Origin: Polaromonas sp.
GTDB lineage: Bacteria; Pseudomonadota; Gammaproteobacteria; Burkholderiales; Burkholderiaceae_C
Reading direction: 5' to 3'
Assembly (NCBI RefSeq): GCF_029945925.1
Contig: NZ_JAQSDN010000061.1
Location: forward strand, 62,001 to 126,000
Length of the DNA: 64,000 nt
The position numbers and the translations under genes are program-made. Of this stretch, positions 24,055 to 32,205 are shown in pieces. Position 1 is the first letter of the stretch; every line of letters begins with the position of its first letter. Below the pieces are notes generated by a model. It did not search any database and was not told where the DNA came from. It was given only the letters and a program-made list of their open reading frames with translations.

Positions 24055-25070
24055 GCCCGGGTTTTTCCAACCAGCACCGCCAGGCCCTGCTGCTGGCCGG
24101 CGGCCTGCTGCTGGCCAGCGCGGCCCTGCTGCTGCTGGGCGTCAGTGTGGGCAGCACCGGTGTCGAGAGTGTGCGCAGCATGTGGCATGACGCGCAGGCC
24201 CTGCAGATCGTCCGCGAGATCCGCTTGCCGCGCACGGTGGGCGCCTGGCTGGCCGGTGCCTTGCTGGGCCTGGCCGGCGCGGTGGCGCAAGGCCTGTTTC
24301 GCAACCCGCTGGCCGACCCCTACCTGCTGGGCAGCGCCTCGGGCGCTTCGCTGGGGGTGGCCCTCGCCATGGCGCTGTTCGGTGTGTCGCCGCTGGCCAT
24401 GCACTGGCTGGCGCGCATCGGGCTCACTGGCGCGGCCTTTGTCGGCGCCGTGCTGGCCGTGCTGCTGACCCTGCTGCTGGCCAAGGGCGTGCAGCACACG
24501 CTGCGCCTGCTGCTGGCCGGCGTGATTGTCGGGGTGGTGCTGGGCGCCTTCACCTCGTTGATTTTGCTGCTCACGCCCGAGATCATGCAGGCCATGCAGT
24601 CCTTCATGCTGGGCAGCACAGGTTTTGTCGGCTGGACTGCCTGCGCCGTGATGGCGGCGGTGCTCGCCTTCAGCGTGCTGGCCGCCTGGATGATGAGCCA
24701 TGTGCTCGACGGCCTGGCGCTGGGCGAAGCCACCGCGCAAAGCCTGGGCCTGCGCCTGCCGCAGATGCGGGTGGCGCTGGTGGCGGTGCTGGCGCTCGCC
24801 ACCGGCACCGCCGTGGCGCAGACCGGGCTGATTGCGTTTGTGGGCCTGGCCGCGCCGCATCTGGTGCGCTCCGTCGTCAAGACCACCCACGGCCGCCTGA
24901 CCGTGCTGGCCGCCCTGATGGGTGCGGTGCTGCTCACGGCCGCCGACATTCTGGCGCGCTGGCTGGTGGCGCCGCAGGAGTTGCCGGTGGGCGTGCTGAC
25001 GGCGGTGCTGGGCGGCGGCTACCTGCTCTGGCTGATGCACCGGCATACCGGAAGAGGGGCGGGGTTGTGA
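24051..25070 (+). CDS. btuC: Cobalamin ABC transporter permease (FecCD family)
   Basis: A 339-residue membrane protein with about ten helices. Family landmarks are REIRLPRTVGAWLAGALLGLAGAVAQGLFRNPLADPYLLG, and GLIAFVGLAAPHLVR near the end, the cytoplasmic loop that touches the ATPase. It forms the channel of the BtuCDF importer. The start overlaps the btuF stop by 4 bp and its stop overlaps the next start. Confidence 0.93.
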   Translation: MSPGFSNQHRQALLLAGGLLLASAALLLLGVSVGSTGVESVRSMWHDAQALQIVREIRLPRTVGAWLAGALLGLAGAVAQGLFRNPLADPYLLGSASGASLGVALAMALFGVSPLAMHWLARIGLTGAAFVGAVLAVLLTLLLAKGVQHTLRLLLAGVIVGVVLGAFTSLILLLTPEIMQAMQSFMLGSTGFVGWTACAVMAAVLAFSVLAAWMMSHVLDGLALGEATAQSLGLRLPQMRVALVAVLALATGTAVAQTGLIAFVGLAAPHLVRSVVKTTHGRLTVLAALMGAVLLTAADILARWLVAPQELPVGVLTAVLGGGYLLWLMHRHTGRGAGL

Positions 25071-25861
25071 TGCCAAACACCGCTTCAGTTGCTATGGATT
25101 CAGTAGCTATTGACGCCCGCTGCATCAGGGCCAGTCTCGGAAATGTCGAGGTATTGCACGGCATGTCCCTGGTGCTGCCGGCCGCGCGCTGGACCAGCAT
25201 CGTCGGCCCCAACGGCGCCGGCAAGTCCACCCTGCTCAAGGTGCTGGCGGGCCTGCTGCCGCATCACGGCGAGGTGGCCTTGCTGGGCCAGCCGCTGGCC
25301 AGCCTGCGCGGGCGCCAGCGTGCGCAGCAGCTGTCCTGGCTGGGCCAGAACGAAAGTTCGGCCGACGACCTGACGGTTTACGACGTGGCCATGCTGGGCC
25401 GCCTGCCGCACCAGGCCTGGCTGGCGCCGCCCAGCGCCGCCGACCATGCCGCCGTCGAACGCGCCCTGCGTGCCACGCAGGCCTGGGACTGGCGCGCCCG
25501 CGCCCTCGGCCAGCTCTCGGGTGGCGAGCGCCAGCGCGTGTTGCTCGCGCGTGCGCTGGCGGTGGAGGCCCAGGTGCTGCTGATGGACGAACCGCTGGCC
25601 AACCTCGATCCGCCGCACCAGACCGACTGGCTGCTGATGGTGCGCGCCCTGGTGGCCGAGGGGAAAACCGTGGTCAGTGTGCTGCATGAAATCTCGTTTG
25701 CACTGCAGGCCGATGAGCTGGTGCTCATGGACCAGGGCCGCATCGTTCACCAGGGGGCCTGCGGCGACGCGGCCACGCATCGCGCGCTGGAAGCCGTGTT
25801 TGACCACCGCATCGCGGTGCACCCGCTGGCCGGCCAGTGGCTGGCCGTGCCCAGGATTTAG
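25070..25861 (+). CDS. btuD: Cobalamin ABC transporter ATP-binding protein
   Basis: A 263-residue ABC ATPase: Walker A GPNGAGKST at residues 46-54, signature LSGGERQRV, Walker B VLLMDEPLANLD and a switch His in SVLHEISFA. It drives the btuC/btuF importer. ATG 25070 directly overlaps the permease stop; a GTG three bases earlier is possible. Residues 8-24, in the first strand, come from a dispersed repeat, yet the catalytic motifs are untouched. Confidence 0.92.
   Translation: MPNTASVAMDSVAIDARCIRASLGNVEVLHGMSLVLPAARWTSIVGPNGAGKSTLLKVLAGLLPHHGEVALLGQPLASLRGRQRAQQLSWLGQNESSADDLTVYDVAMLGRLPHQAWLAPPSAADHAAVERALRATQAWDWRARALGQLSGGERQRVLLARALAVEAQVLLMDEPLANLDPPHQTDWLLMVRALVAEGKTVVSVLHEISFALQADELVLMDQGRIVHQGACGDAATHRALEAVFDHRIAVHPLAGQWLAVPRI
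25091..25140 (+). repeat. 57-bp dispersed repeat, copy 4 (start of btuD)
   Basis: GCTATGGATTCAGTAGCTAT, then GACGCCCGCTGCATCAGGGCCAG follows the family order of motifs with more mismatches than other copies. It encodes the N-terminal residues 8-24 of the ATPase. Confidence 0.6.
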
Positions 25862-25879
25862 ATGGCCATGCACCCCACC

Positions 25880-25953
25880 CCGTTCACCCTGAGCTTGTCG
25901 AAGGGCCCTTGGTCCTTGCTCGGGAGAGGCTTCGACAAGCTCAGCCCGAACGG
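25880..25953. repeat. Inverted repeat of the CCGTTCGGGCTGAGCTTGTC type
   Basis: The left arm contains CCTGAGCTTGTCGAAGGG and the right arm CTTCGACAAGCTCAGCCCG, so the region can fold into a long stem. It sits in the 124-bp gap between btuD and cobO and might attenuate or stabilise the operon message. A partial single copy lies at 55341-55367. Confidence 0.8.
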
Positions 25954-25985
25954 ATTTGAAACCTGATTTTCAATGAGACAACCCC

Positions 25986-26567
25986 ATGCACATCGAAACT
26001 CCCCCGACCGACAAGCCCTACGACAAGCCCGAGGGCGAACGCCGCGGTCTGCTGATCGTCAACACCGGCGACGGCAAGGGTAAAAGCACGGCCGCGTTTG
26101 GCTTGGCGCTGCGCGCGCACGGCCGCCACCATGTGCACGGCAAGGCGGTGAAGATTTTCCAGTTCATGAAGGTGCCGAGTGCACGTTTCGGCGAACACCG
26201 CATGTTCGAGCAGCTGGGCATTCCGATCGAAGGCCTGGGCGACGGCTTCAGCTGGAAAAGCCAGGACCTGGAGCATTCGGCCCAGCTGGCACGCACCGGC
26301 TGGGAAAAAGCCAAAGCCGCCATGTTGAGCGGCGACAACTTCATGGTGGTTCTCGACGAGCTGACCTACCCGCTGATCTACGGCTGGATGCCGTTGGACG
26401 ATGTGCTGCAGACCCTGAAGGACAGGCCGAAGGACGTGCATGTGGTCATCACCGGCCGGCGCTGCCCGCCGGAAATCATCGACCTGGCCGACACCGTGAC
26501 CGAGATGACCTTGGTCAAACATGCGTTCAAGGCCGGCATTCCCGCGCAGCGCGGGATAGAAGATTGA
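25986..26567 (+). CDS. cobO: Cob(I)yrinic acid a,c-diamide adenosyltransferase
   Basis: A 193-residue CobA/CobO-type corrinoid adenosyltransferase. The unusual P-loop [19 protein letters not shown] (from residue 26) binds ATP in the reverse manner of this family; [21 protein letters not shown] and [14 protein letters not shown] follow, and [20 protein letters not shown] is the C-terminal signature. It transfers the adenosyl group to the reduced cobalt. The 4-bp overlap (TTGA) with bluB is consistent with coupling. Confidence 0.94.
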   Translation: MHIETPPTDKPYDKPEGERRGLLIVNTGDGKGKSTAAFGLALRAHGRHHVHGKAVKIFQFMKVPSARFGEHRMFEQLGIPIEGLGDGFSWKSQDLEHSAQLARTGWEKAKAAMLSGDNFMVVLDELTYPLIYGWMPLDDVLQTLKDRPKDVHVVITGRRCPPEIIDLADTVTEMTLVKHAFKAGIPAQRGIED

Positions 26568-27274
26568 GCAATCCGCCTTCCAGTCACGCCTTTTCCGTGC
26601 CCGAAATCGCTGCGGTCTACCGCGCCATTGATGAACGGCGCGACATGCGTCATTTCTCGGGCGGCGCGGTCGCGCCCGAACTGATGCAGCGGCTGCTGCA
26701 GGCGGCGCACCACGCGCCCAGCGTGGGCTTCATGCAACCCTGGCGTTTCATTCGTATCTCGACGCGTCCGCTGCGCGAGGCGCTGCATGCACTGGTGGAG
26801 CAGGAGCGTGTCTTGACGGCGCGCGCCCTTGGCGAGCGCGAGGGCGAGTTCATGCGGCTCAAGGTGGAAGGCCTGCTCAGCGCGGCGGAGGTCTGGGTGG
26901 TGGCGCTGGCCGATGGCCGCGAGAAACACGTGTTTGGCCGCCGCACCCTGCCGCAGATGGACCTGGCTTCCACCGCCTGCGCCATCCAGAACCTCTGGCT
27001 GGCCGCCCGCGCCGAAGGCCTGGGAATGGGCTGGGTGTCGCTGTTTGAGCCGGCGGCTGTCAGTGCGCTGCTGCAGATGCCGGCCGGTGCCGAACCGATA
27101 GCCCTGCTGTGCCTCGGGCCGGTGGATGGCTTCTACGAAGAACCCATGCTGCAGCAGGAGCGCTGGGCCCGGCGTTGCGCGCTGGAAGACCTGGTTTTTG
27201 AGAGCAGCTGGGGTCAGCCGATGGCTCCGGCTTTACCTGTGGCCGTGAGTCCGGTGCTGCTGCAGTCCCGCTGA
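26564..27274 (+). CDS. bluB: 5,6-dimethylbenzimidazole synthase
   Basis: A 236-residue BluB-type nitroreductase-fold enzyme that splits FMNH2 with oxygen to make the lower ligand of B12. [12 protein letters not shown] is the FMN-binding start, [15 protein letters not shown] the family core, and [12 protein letters not shown] the C-terminal signature. Presence of an oxygen-dependent ligand synthase points to aerobic life. The start is TTG at 26564, whose TG forms part of the cobO stop (TTGA), a less common coupled start. Confidence 0.92.
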   Translation: MSNPPSSHAFSVPEIAAVYRAIDERRDMRHFSGGAVAPELMQRLLQAAHHAPSVGFMQPWRFIRISTRPLREALHALVEQERVLTARALGEREGEFMRLKVEGLLSAAEVWVVALADGREKHVFGRRTLPQMDLASTACAIQNLWLAARAEGLGMGWVSLFEPAAVSALLQMPAGAEPIALLCLGPVDGFYEEPMLQQERWARRCALEDLVFESSWGQPMAPALPVAVSPVLLQSR

Positions 27275-28278
27275 TGCTGCTCGCCCTGTCTGCCCCGCAC
27301 GACCCGATGGGTCTGGCCGTTCTGGCCGCCGGTTCGCTGCTCGCCCTGTGGCTGGCGTTGGGCTTCGATTGGCGCTGGGGCGAGCCCGCTGCGGCCTGGC
27401 ACCCGGTGGTCTGGATGGGGCGTTACCTCGGCGCCTGCGGCAAGCACCTGACGGCCTGGCCGCCGGCTGCGGCTTTTGCCGGCGGAGCGCTGGCCTGGTG
27501 CGCGGGTGCGGCTGCCGTGGGCGGGCTTGCGTTCGGGCTGCAATGGCTGTTCGTGCGCCAGTTGCTGCGCCTTGACATCGCTGCGGTCGGGGACGGGCTT
27601 CCGGGCGCCGCGCTGGTGCTGCTGCTGGCATTGCTGCTCAAACCGCTGCTGGCCTGGCGCATGCTGCGCGATGAGGTGCAGGCCGTGGAAGCCGCCTTGC
27701 AGACCTCGCTTGCGGCGGGGCGTGAGCGCCTGTCGTGGCTGGTCAGCCGCGATGTCAGCCAACTCACGGAAGGCGAGGTGCGTGAAAGCGCGATCGAGTC
27801 GCTCGCCGAAAACCTCAACGACTCGGTGGTGGCGCCGGTCTTCTGGTTTGTGCTGCTGGGTCTGCCCGGGGCGGCCGTTTACCGCTTTGCCAACACGGCC
27901 GACGCGATGTGGGGCTACCGGGGTGAATGGGAATGGGCGGGCAAGTGGGCCGCGCGCGCCGACGATGTCTTGTCCTGGCTGCCCGCGCGCCTGACGGCCT
28001 GGCTGCTGGCCGGGGTGGCGCGCGGCCTGCCGACCGGTGCGCTGCGCCGGGAAGCGGCCAAAACCCCGTCGCCCAACAGCGGCTGGCCGATGGCGGCCAT
28101 GGCGCTGGCCCTCGGGGTGTCGCTGCGCAAGCCGGGAGTCTATGTTCTGAACAAGGCGGGCAGGGCAGCCCAGGGCGCCGACACCCTGCAGGCCCTTCGT
28201 ATGGCATCAAAAGTGGTGATGGCCCTTGCTGCATGTGCGCTACCAGCTACTGTATTGATAGCATTTGGAGTTGCCTGA
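27274..28278 (+). CDS. cbiB: Adenosylcobinamide-phosphate synthase
   Basis: A 334-residue membrane protein that attaches the aminopropanol (phosphate) arm to cobyric acid. Landmarks are HPVVWMGRYLG near the start, SWLVSRDVSQLTEGEVRESAIESLAENLNDSVVAPVFWF in the middle, and MWGYRGEWEWAGKWAARADDVL. The last twenty residues (311-330) come from a dispersed repeat read in reverse, so the C-terminal helix has been rewritten. It overlaps bluB and cobD by one to two bases (TGATG). Confidence 0.92.
   Translation: MLLALSAPHDPMGLAVLAAGSLLALWLALGFDWRWGEPAAAWHPVVWMGRYLGACGKHLTAWPPAAAFAGGALAWCAGAAAVGGLAFGLQWLFVRQLLRLDIAAVGDGLPGAALVLLLALLLKPLLAWRMLRDEVQAVEAALQTSLAAGRERLSWLVSRDVSQLTEGEVRESAIESLAENLNDSVVAPVFWFVLLGLPGAAVYRFANTADAMWGYRGEWEWAGKWAARADDVLSWLPARLTAWLLAGVARGLPTGALRREAAKTPSPNSGWPMAAMALALGVSLRKPGVYVLNKAGRAAQGADTLQALRMASKVVMALAACALPATVLIAFGVA
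28206..28262 (-). repeat. 57-bp dispersed repeat, copy 5 (end of cbiB)
   Basis: Reverse strand: GCTATCAATACAGTAGCTGG, TAGCGCACATGC, AAGGGCCATCACC, then TTTTGAT. It codes the C-terminal helix of CbiB and stops 16 bp before its stop codon. Confidence 0.65.
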
Positions 28279-29294
28279 TGGCCGAAAGCCCTGCCTTCCC
28301 GACGCGCAGCCACGGCGGCCCCGACAGCGAGGGCGTGCCGCTGCATGACTTCTCCACCAACGGCAATACCTGCGGCCCGTGCCCGGCAGCGCTGGCGATG
28401 GTGCAGCTTGCCGATGCAAGCCACTACCCCGATGCCGGGTATGCCGCCTTGCGCCGGCAGCTCGCCGCCTTCCATGAGGTTGATGCGCAGCGTGTGCTGC
28501 TGGCCGGCAGCGCCAGCGAGTTCATCTTCCGCATCACCGCGCTGGCGGTGCAGCGCGGCGCCACAGCGGTCTGGTTGCCGCCGCACAGCTACGGCGACTA
28601 CGCGCAGGCGGCGCAGGCGTGGAAGCTGCCGGTGGCCGCACATGCGCAACACGCGCAACTGCGCTGGGCCTGTGACCCGTCGAGTCCGCTGGGCGCGGCG
28701 CAGTCTCGGCTGGCGGAACTCGCTGAAGGGGCGGCGCTGTGTGTGCTCGACCGGGCGTACGAACCGCTGCGGCTTGAAAGCGCCTTGGCGCTGTCCGGCG
28801 CGGCCCTGCAAGCCTTCTGGCAACTCTGGACACCGAACAAGGCGCTGGGCCTGACGGGTGTACGTGCAGCCTATGTGATTGCGCCACCGCATGCCGGCGA
28901 TGCGGTGGTGCAGCTCGACAACCTGGCGCCGTCGTGGCCGGTGGGTGCGCACGGCGTGGCCATGCTGCAGGCCTGGACCACGCCGGAGGTGCAAGCCTGG
29001 CTGGCCGCCAGCCTGGCCACGCTGCGCGAATGGAAAGCGCGGCAGATCGCGCTGTGTGAAGCGATGGGCTGGACCTGCCTGCCCAGTGCCGCCAATTTTT
29101 TCTGCGCGCGGCCGCTGCTGCCGCACGGCATGAGTCTGCCGCAGTTGCTGGCCGAACTGCGGGGGCAGGGCATCAAGCTGCGCGACACCACGTCCTTCGG
29201 TTTGCCGGGGCAGGTACGCCTGGGCGTGCTGGCGCCGGCGGCGCAGGACGCATTGCACAATGCGTGGCAACACATCATCAGGAAAGCAACATGA
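28278..29294 (+). CDS. cobD: L-threonine-O-3-phosphate decarboxylase
   Basis: A 338-residue class I aminotransferase-fold enzyme that makes the (R)-1-aminopropanol phosphate linker used by CbiB. LHDFSTNGNTCGPCPAAL is the usual start of this family, YPDAGYAALRRQLA and LAGSASEFIFRI follow; Lys188 (TPNKALGLTGVR) is the PLP lysine, and GQVRLGVL holds the carboxylate Arg. Placement between cbiB and cobQ supports the role; P. denitrificans numbering calls it CobC. It overlaps both neighbours. Confidence 0.88.
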   Translation: MAESPAFPTRSHGGPDSEGVPLHDFSTNGNTCGPCPAALAMVQLADASHYPDAGYAALRRQLAAFHEVDAQRVLLAGSASEFIFRITALAVQRGATAVWLPPHSYGDYAQAAQAWKLPVAAHAQHAQLRWACDPSSPLGAAQSRLAELAEGAALCVLDRAYEPLRLESALALSGAALQAFWQLWTPNKALGLTGVRAAYVIAPPHAGDAVVQLDNLAPSWPVGAHGVAMLQAWTTPEVQAWLAASLATLREWKARQIALCEAMGWTCLPSAANFFCARPLLPHGMSLPQLLAELRGQGIKLRDTTSFGLPGQVRLGVLAPAAQDALHNAWQHIIRKAT

Positions 29295-30868
29295 CCGGCA
29301 AAAGCGTGATGGTTCTGGGCACCACCAGCGGCGCCGGCAAAAGCTGGCTGACCACCGCGCTGTGCCGCTACTACGCCAACCAGGGCCTCAAGGTCGCGCC
29401 CTTCAAGGCGCAGAACATGAGCAACAACGCCAGGGTGGTGGCAGGGCGAGAATTTTCCGCCGGGCCGCCCCAAGGAAAATTAGCCCCTCTCCCCGGTGAA
29501 AGGGGCAGCGAGTCGCCGGAGGCTCACGCAGTGACAAGCGTGGGGGGCGAGATAGGCAGCGCCCAATATTTTCAATCGCTGGCGGCAAAAGCTGTACCTG
29601 AAGTCCGCATGAATCCGCTGCTGCTCAAGCCCGAGAAAGACACGCACAGCCAGGTGATCCTGATGGGCCAGGTCAACGCCGAGCTTTCACGCATGGCCTG
29701 GCGCGGCCGCAGTGCCTCGGTCTGGCCGGTGATAACGCAGGCCCTCGACGAACTGCTGGAAGAAAACGACGTCGTCGTGATCGAAGGCGCGGGTTCGCCG
29801 GCCGAGATCAACCTCAAGGCCAGCGACATCGTCAACATGCGGATCGCGCAACACGCGAACGCGGCCTGCCTGCTGGTCACCGACATTGACCGCGGCGGCG
29901 CCTTTGCGCACCTCTATGGCACCTGGGCCATGCTCGACGAGTCGGAACGCCGGTTGATCAGGGGGTTCGTGCTCAACAAGTTCCGCGGCGACGCCAGCCT
30001 GCTCGCCCCCGGCCCGCAGATGCTGCAGGACCTGACCGGTGTGCCCACGGTGGCGACCTTGCCGATGTGGTGGCAACACGGGCTGCCCGAAGAGGATGGT
30101 TTTTTTCACCCTCTCCCCCTGGGAGAGGGCAGGGGTGAGGGCTCCCCGGGCGCACGGTCCCTGACCATCGCCGTCGTCGCTTACCCACGCATCAGCAACC
30201 TCGACGAATTCCAGCCGCTCAAGAATGTGCCGGGCATTCACCTGAAGTGGGTGCGCAGCCCGGGCGAGCTGGCTGGTCTCGCGGCTTCCGACTGGATCAT
30301 CCTGCCCGGCTCCAAACACACGAGCGGCGACCTGGCCTGGCTGCGCACGCAGGGACTGGACAGCGCGATTGCCGCGCATGCCGGCCGCGGCGGGGCGGTG
30401 CTCGGCATTTGCGGCGGGCTGCAGATGCTGGGCGAAGCACTGATCGATCCGTACGGCATCGACGGCAACGGGCCGGGCCTGGGCTTGCTGCCGGTGGTCA
30501 CGCTGTTTGAAGCCGACAAGACCGTGCGGCACCGGCAGGCGCGTTTTGCATCGGTCGGTGGTCCGTGGGCGGCCTTGTCCGGTGTGGAGGTGCAGGGCTA
30601 CGAAATCCACCACGGCCAGACCGCGCCGCACAGCGCCATGGCCGCGGCCGGCGATGGGGCGCACGCCGTGCTGCCCGGCGGGCTGGCCTGGCAAAACGGC
30701 AGCGGTAATGTGTTGGGCGTCTACCTGCACGGACTGTTTGAAGACCCGGCCGTGTTGCACGCGCTGTTCGGGGCCAGCACGCCGACGCTGGAGTCGGTGT
30801 TTGAAGGTCTGGCCGACTACATCACGCAGCATTTCCAGCCCGGGGTGCTGGATGCGCTGATTGGCTGA
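29291..30868 (+). CDS. cobQ: Cobyric acid synthase
   Basis: A 525-residue glutamine amidotransferase that amidates four carboxylates of adenosylcobyrinate a,c-diamide. P-loop GTTSGAGKSWL (residues 9-19), KAQNMSNNARVV, the VIEGAGSPAEINL block, and the glutaminase Cys374 (LGICGGLQMLG). The family is usually about 480-510 residues; the excess is explained by two repeat insertions, near residues 53-86 and residues 273-284 (HPLPLGEGRGEG), both in-frame. Overlaps cobD by 4 bp and ends the B12 operon. Confidence 0.92.
   Translation: MTGKSVMVLGTTSGAGKSWLTTALCRYYANQGLKVAPFKAQNMSNNARVVAGREFSAGPPQGKLAPLPGERGSESPEAHAVTSVGGEIGSAQYFQSLAAKAVPEVRMNPLLLKPEKDTHSQVILMGQVNAELSRMAWRGRSASVWPVITQALDELLEENDVVVIEGAGSPAEINLKASDIVNMRIAQHANAACLLVTDIDRGGAFAHLYGTWAMLDESERRLIRGFVLNKFRGDASLLAPGPQMLQDLTGVPTVATLPMWWQHGLPEEDGFFHPLPLGEGRGEGSPGARSLTIAVVAYPRISNLDEFQPLKNVPGIHLKWVRSPGELAGLAASDWIILPGSKHTSGDLAWLRTQGLDSAIAAHAGRGGAVLGICGGLQMLGEALIDPYGIDGNGPGLGLLPVVTLFEADKTVRHRQARFASVGGPWAALSGVEVQGYEIHHGQTAPHSAMAAAGDGAHAVLPGGLAWQNGSGNVLGVYLHGLFEDPAVLHALFGASTPTLESVFEGLADYITQHFQPGVLDALIG
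29448..29547. repeat. Repeat-derived insertion in cobQ (first)
   Basis: About 100 bp containing CCCCTCTCCCCGGTGAAAGG and GCTCACGCAGTGACAAGCGT interrupts the conserved ARVV/GGEIG junction of cobQ without breaking the frame. Its parts resemble the intergenic GC-rich repeats near 10680 (CAGTGACAAGCG). Confidence 0.7.
30107..30141. repeat. GGGAGAGGG hairpin repeat inside cobQ (second)
   Basis: CACCCTCTCCCCCTGGGAG then AGGGCAGGGGTGAGGG, the same unit as at 6954. It is translated as HPLPLGEGRGEG between the two CobQ domains. Confidence 0.85.
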
Positions 30869-30890
30869 CTGGCTGAGGCGGGGCTATAGT
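30861..30890 (+). promoter_or_regulatory. Possible sigma-70 promoter for the channel gene
   Basis: TTGGCT (30861-30866) and TATAGT (30885-30890) are separated by 18 bp, 76 bp before the potassium-channel start. It would let this gene be expressed apart from the B12 operon. Confidence 0.35.
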
Positions 30891-30966
30891 TCTCTCCGGC
30901 GCACGGCTTGCGTCCAACGCCGGCGCGTCAGCCGCGCAGTCTCCACCTACCCTTTGCAGGTTCCAT

Positions 30967-31392
30967 GTGATCACCATCGTTCTGGTAAATCTTGTCGTTG
31001 TCATGCTGGCCGTGGTCATTCACTACGAATTTCTTTTCCGGCTCACGCTGTGGCTGCCCCAGGTGAAAATCAGGCACCGCCCCCGGGTGCTGCTGGGCGT
31101 GGGCGGCGCACTGGTGGCCCACGCGGTCGAAGTCTGGCTGTTTGCCGCCGTCTATTACCTGATGCACCATGCAAAGGGCTGGGGCCGCCTGACGGGAAGC
31201 TTCGATGGCAGCTTCATGGACTGCGTTTATTTTTCCTTCACGACCTTCACCACGCTGGGCTTCGGCGACATCCAGCCCACCGGTGACCTGCGCTTCCTGA
31301 CGGGCATCGAGTCATTGACCGGCCTGGTGCTGATCACCTGGACGGCATCCTTTCTTTTTGTCGAGATGCAGAAGTTCTGGATCTCCAAGTAA
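30967..31392 (+). CDS. Two-pass potassium-channel-like membrane protein
   Basis: A 141-residue protein with three to four hydrophobic segments. The pore loop FSFTTFTTLGFGDIQPTGDLRF contains the filter TLGFGD, the K+-channel signature with Phe in place of Tyr. It has no cytoplasmic RCK domain, so it resembles minimal channels annotated as ion-channel family proteins. GTG 30967 is the start, since the ATG two bases earlier runs straight into TGA. Function in ion balance is inferred. Confidence 0.77.
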   Translation: MITIVLVNLVVVMLAVVIHYEFLFRLTLWLPQVKIRHRPRVLLGVGGALVAHAVEVWLFAAVYYLMHHAKGWGRLTGSFDGSFMDCVYFSFTTFTTLGFGDIQPTGDLRFLTGIESLTGLVLITWTASFLFVEMQKFWISK

Positions 31393-31473
31393 TTCCCGAA
31401 GGTGCGCCTCCAGGGCGCCACCCGGCCGCGGCGCCATCCCTCGCGGGCGCTGGCCACAATGGTTATTCAGGCT

Positions 31474-31501
31474 TTGAGTTTTGTATCCAATCGAATACAA
31501 T
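31474..31501 (+). promoter_or_regulatory. Toxin-antitoxin promoter overlapped by a palindrome
   Basis: TTGAGT (31474-31479) and TACAAT (31496-31501), 16 bp apart, form a good sigma-70 promoter. Exactly between and over the -10 lies TTGTATCCAATCGAATACAA (31481-31500), an imperfect palindrome, as expected for the operator of an autoregulated toxin-antitoxin operon. Transcription would start within a few bases of the toxin ATG. Confidence 0.6.
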
Positions 31502-31510
31502 CACCGGGCG

Positions 31511-31812
31511 ATGAATGCGTTTCTGCGCTCCGAAGAATTCGACGTCTGGCTGATTGCATTGAAAGACTCTGTCGGACGCGCACGAATCATTCACCGTATT
31601 CGCGCAGCTGAGACGGGCAACTTTGGAGATTGCGAGCCTGTGGGAGGCGGCGTGTCGGAAATGCGTATTCACGTCGGTCCAGGCTATCGTGTTTACTACA
31701 CCCGGCGGGGAAGGTGGTCTATTTGCTCTTGCTGGGTGGTGACAAGGCTGGACAAAAACGCGATATCAAACGCGCACTGGAAATGGCGCGTACTTTGAAG
31801 CAGGAGAAATGA
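31511..31812 (+). pseudogene. HigB/RelE-type toxin gene with a frameshift
   Basis: From ATG 31511 the frame encodes a normal start of a Gp49-like HigB toxin (FLRSEEFDVWLIALKDSVGR, then GNFGDCEPVGGGVSEMRIHV and GYRVYYTRRG). At about 31712 the conserved sequence jumps to the +1 frame, which continues VVYLLLLGGDKAGQKRDIKRALEMA to the TGA at 31810-31812. One base appears missing in the run GGGGAAGG. Either the toxin is inactivated or this is a sequence error; if intact it would be about 100 residues and cleave mRNA on ribosomes. Confidence 0.75.
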
Positions 31813-31814
31813 TC

Positions 31815-32102
31815 ATGACCAGATTTGCACCGTTTGATGCCGCAGACTATCTGACCGACGAGGCGAGTATTGCCGAGTACCTCAGCGCTGCGTTGGAGGA
31901 CCCCAATCCGGACCTGTTTCTGGTGGCAGTGCGTGATGTCGCGCGCGTGCGCGGCATGACACAACTGGCAAAAGACGCCGGGGTAGGACGCGAGAGTCTC
32001 TACAAAGCACTCACGCCGGGCTCCAAACCCCGCTACGACACGGTGGTAAAAATCATGCACGCGCTCGGGGTCAAGCTGACGGCGACGCCACTTCAGGCGT
32101 GA
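31815..32102 (+). CDS. HigA-type antitoxin (addiction module antidote)
   Basis: A 95-residue helix-turn-helix protein: FAPFDAADYLTDEASIAEYLSAALEDPNPDLFLVAVRDVARVRGM is the usual opening of the addiction-module antidote family and QLAKDAGVGRESLYKALTPGSKPRYDTVVKIMHALGV the DNA-binding part. It would bind the toxin and the palindrome upstream. AGGAGA (31802-31807) best fits ATG 31815; ATG 31809 overlaps the toxin stop. Intact although its toxin is frameshifted. Confidence 0.82.
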   Translation: MTRFAPFDAADYLTDEASIAEYLSAALEDPNPDLFLVAVRDVARVRGMTQLAKDAGVGRESLYKALTPGSKPRYDTVVKIMHALGVKLTATPLQA

Positions 32103-32205
32103 GCCAGATGATGCATTTTCCCTCTTGGTACGGTGATGCCGTTTGCCGCGAGGTTCACGACACGCGGATTGGTTGGGATGGGGACGTTTCTTAAGAAGTT
32201 CCTAC

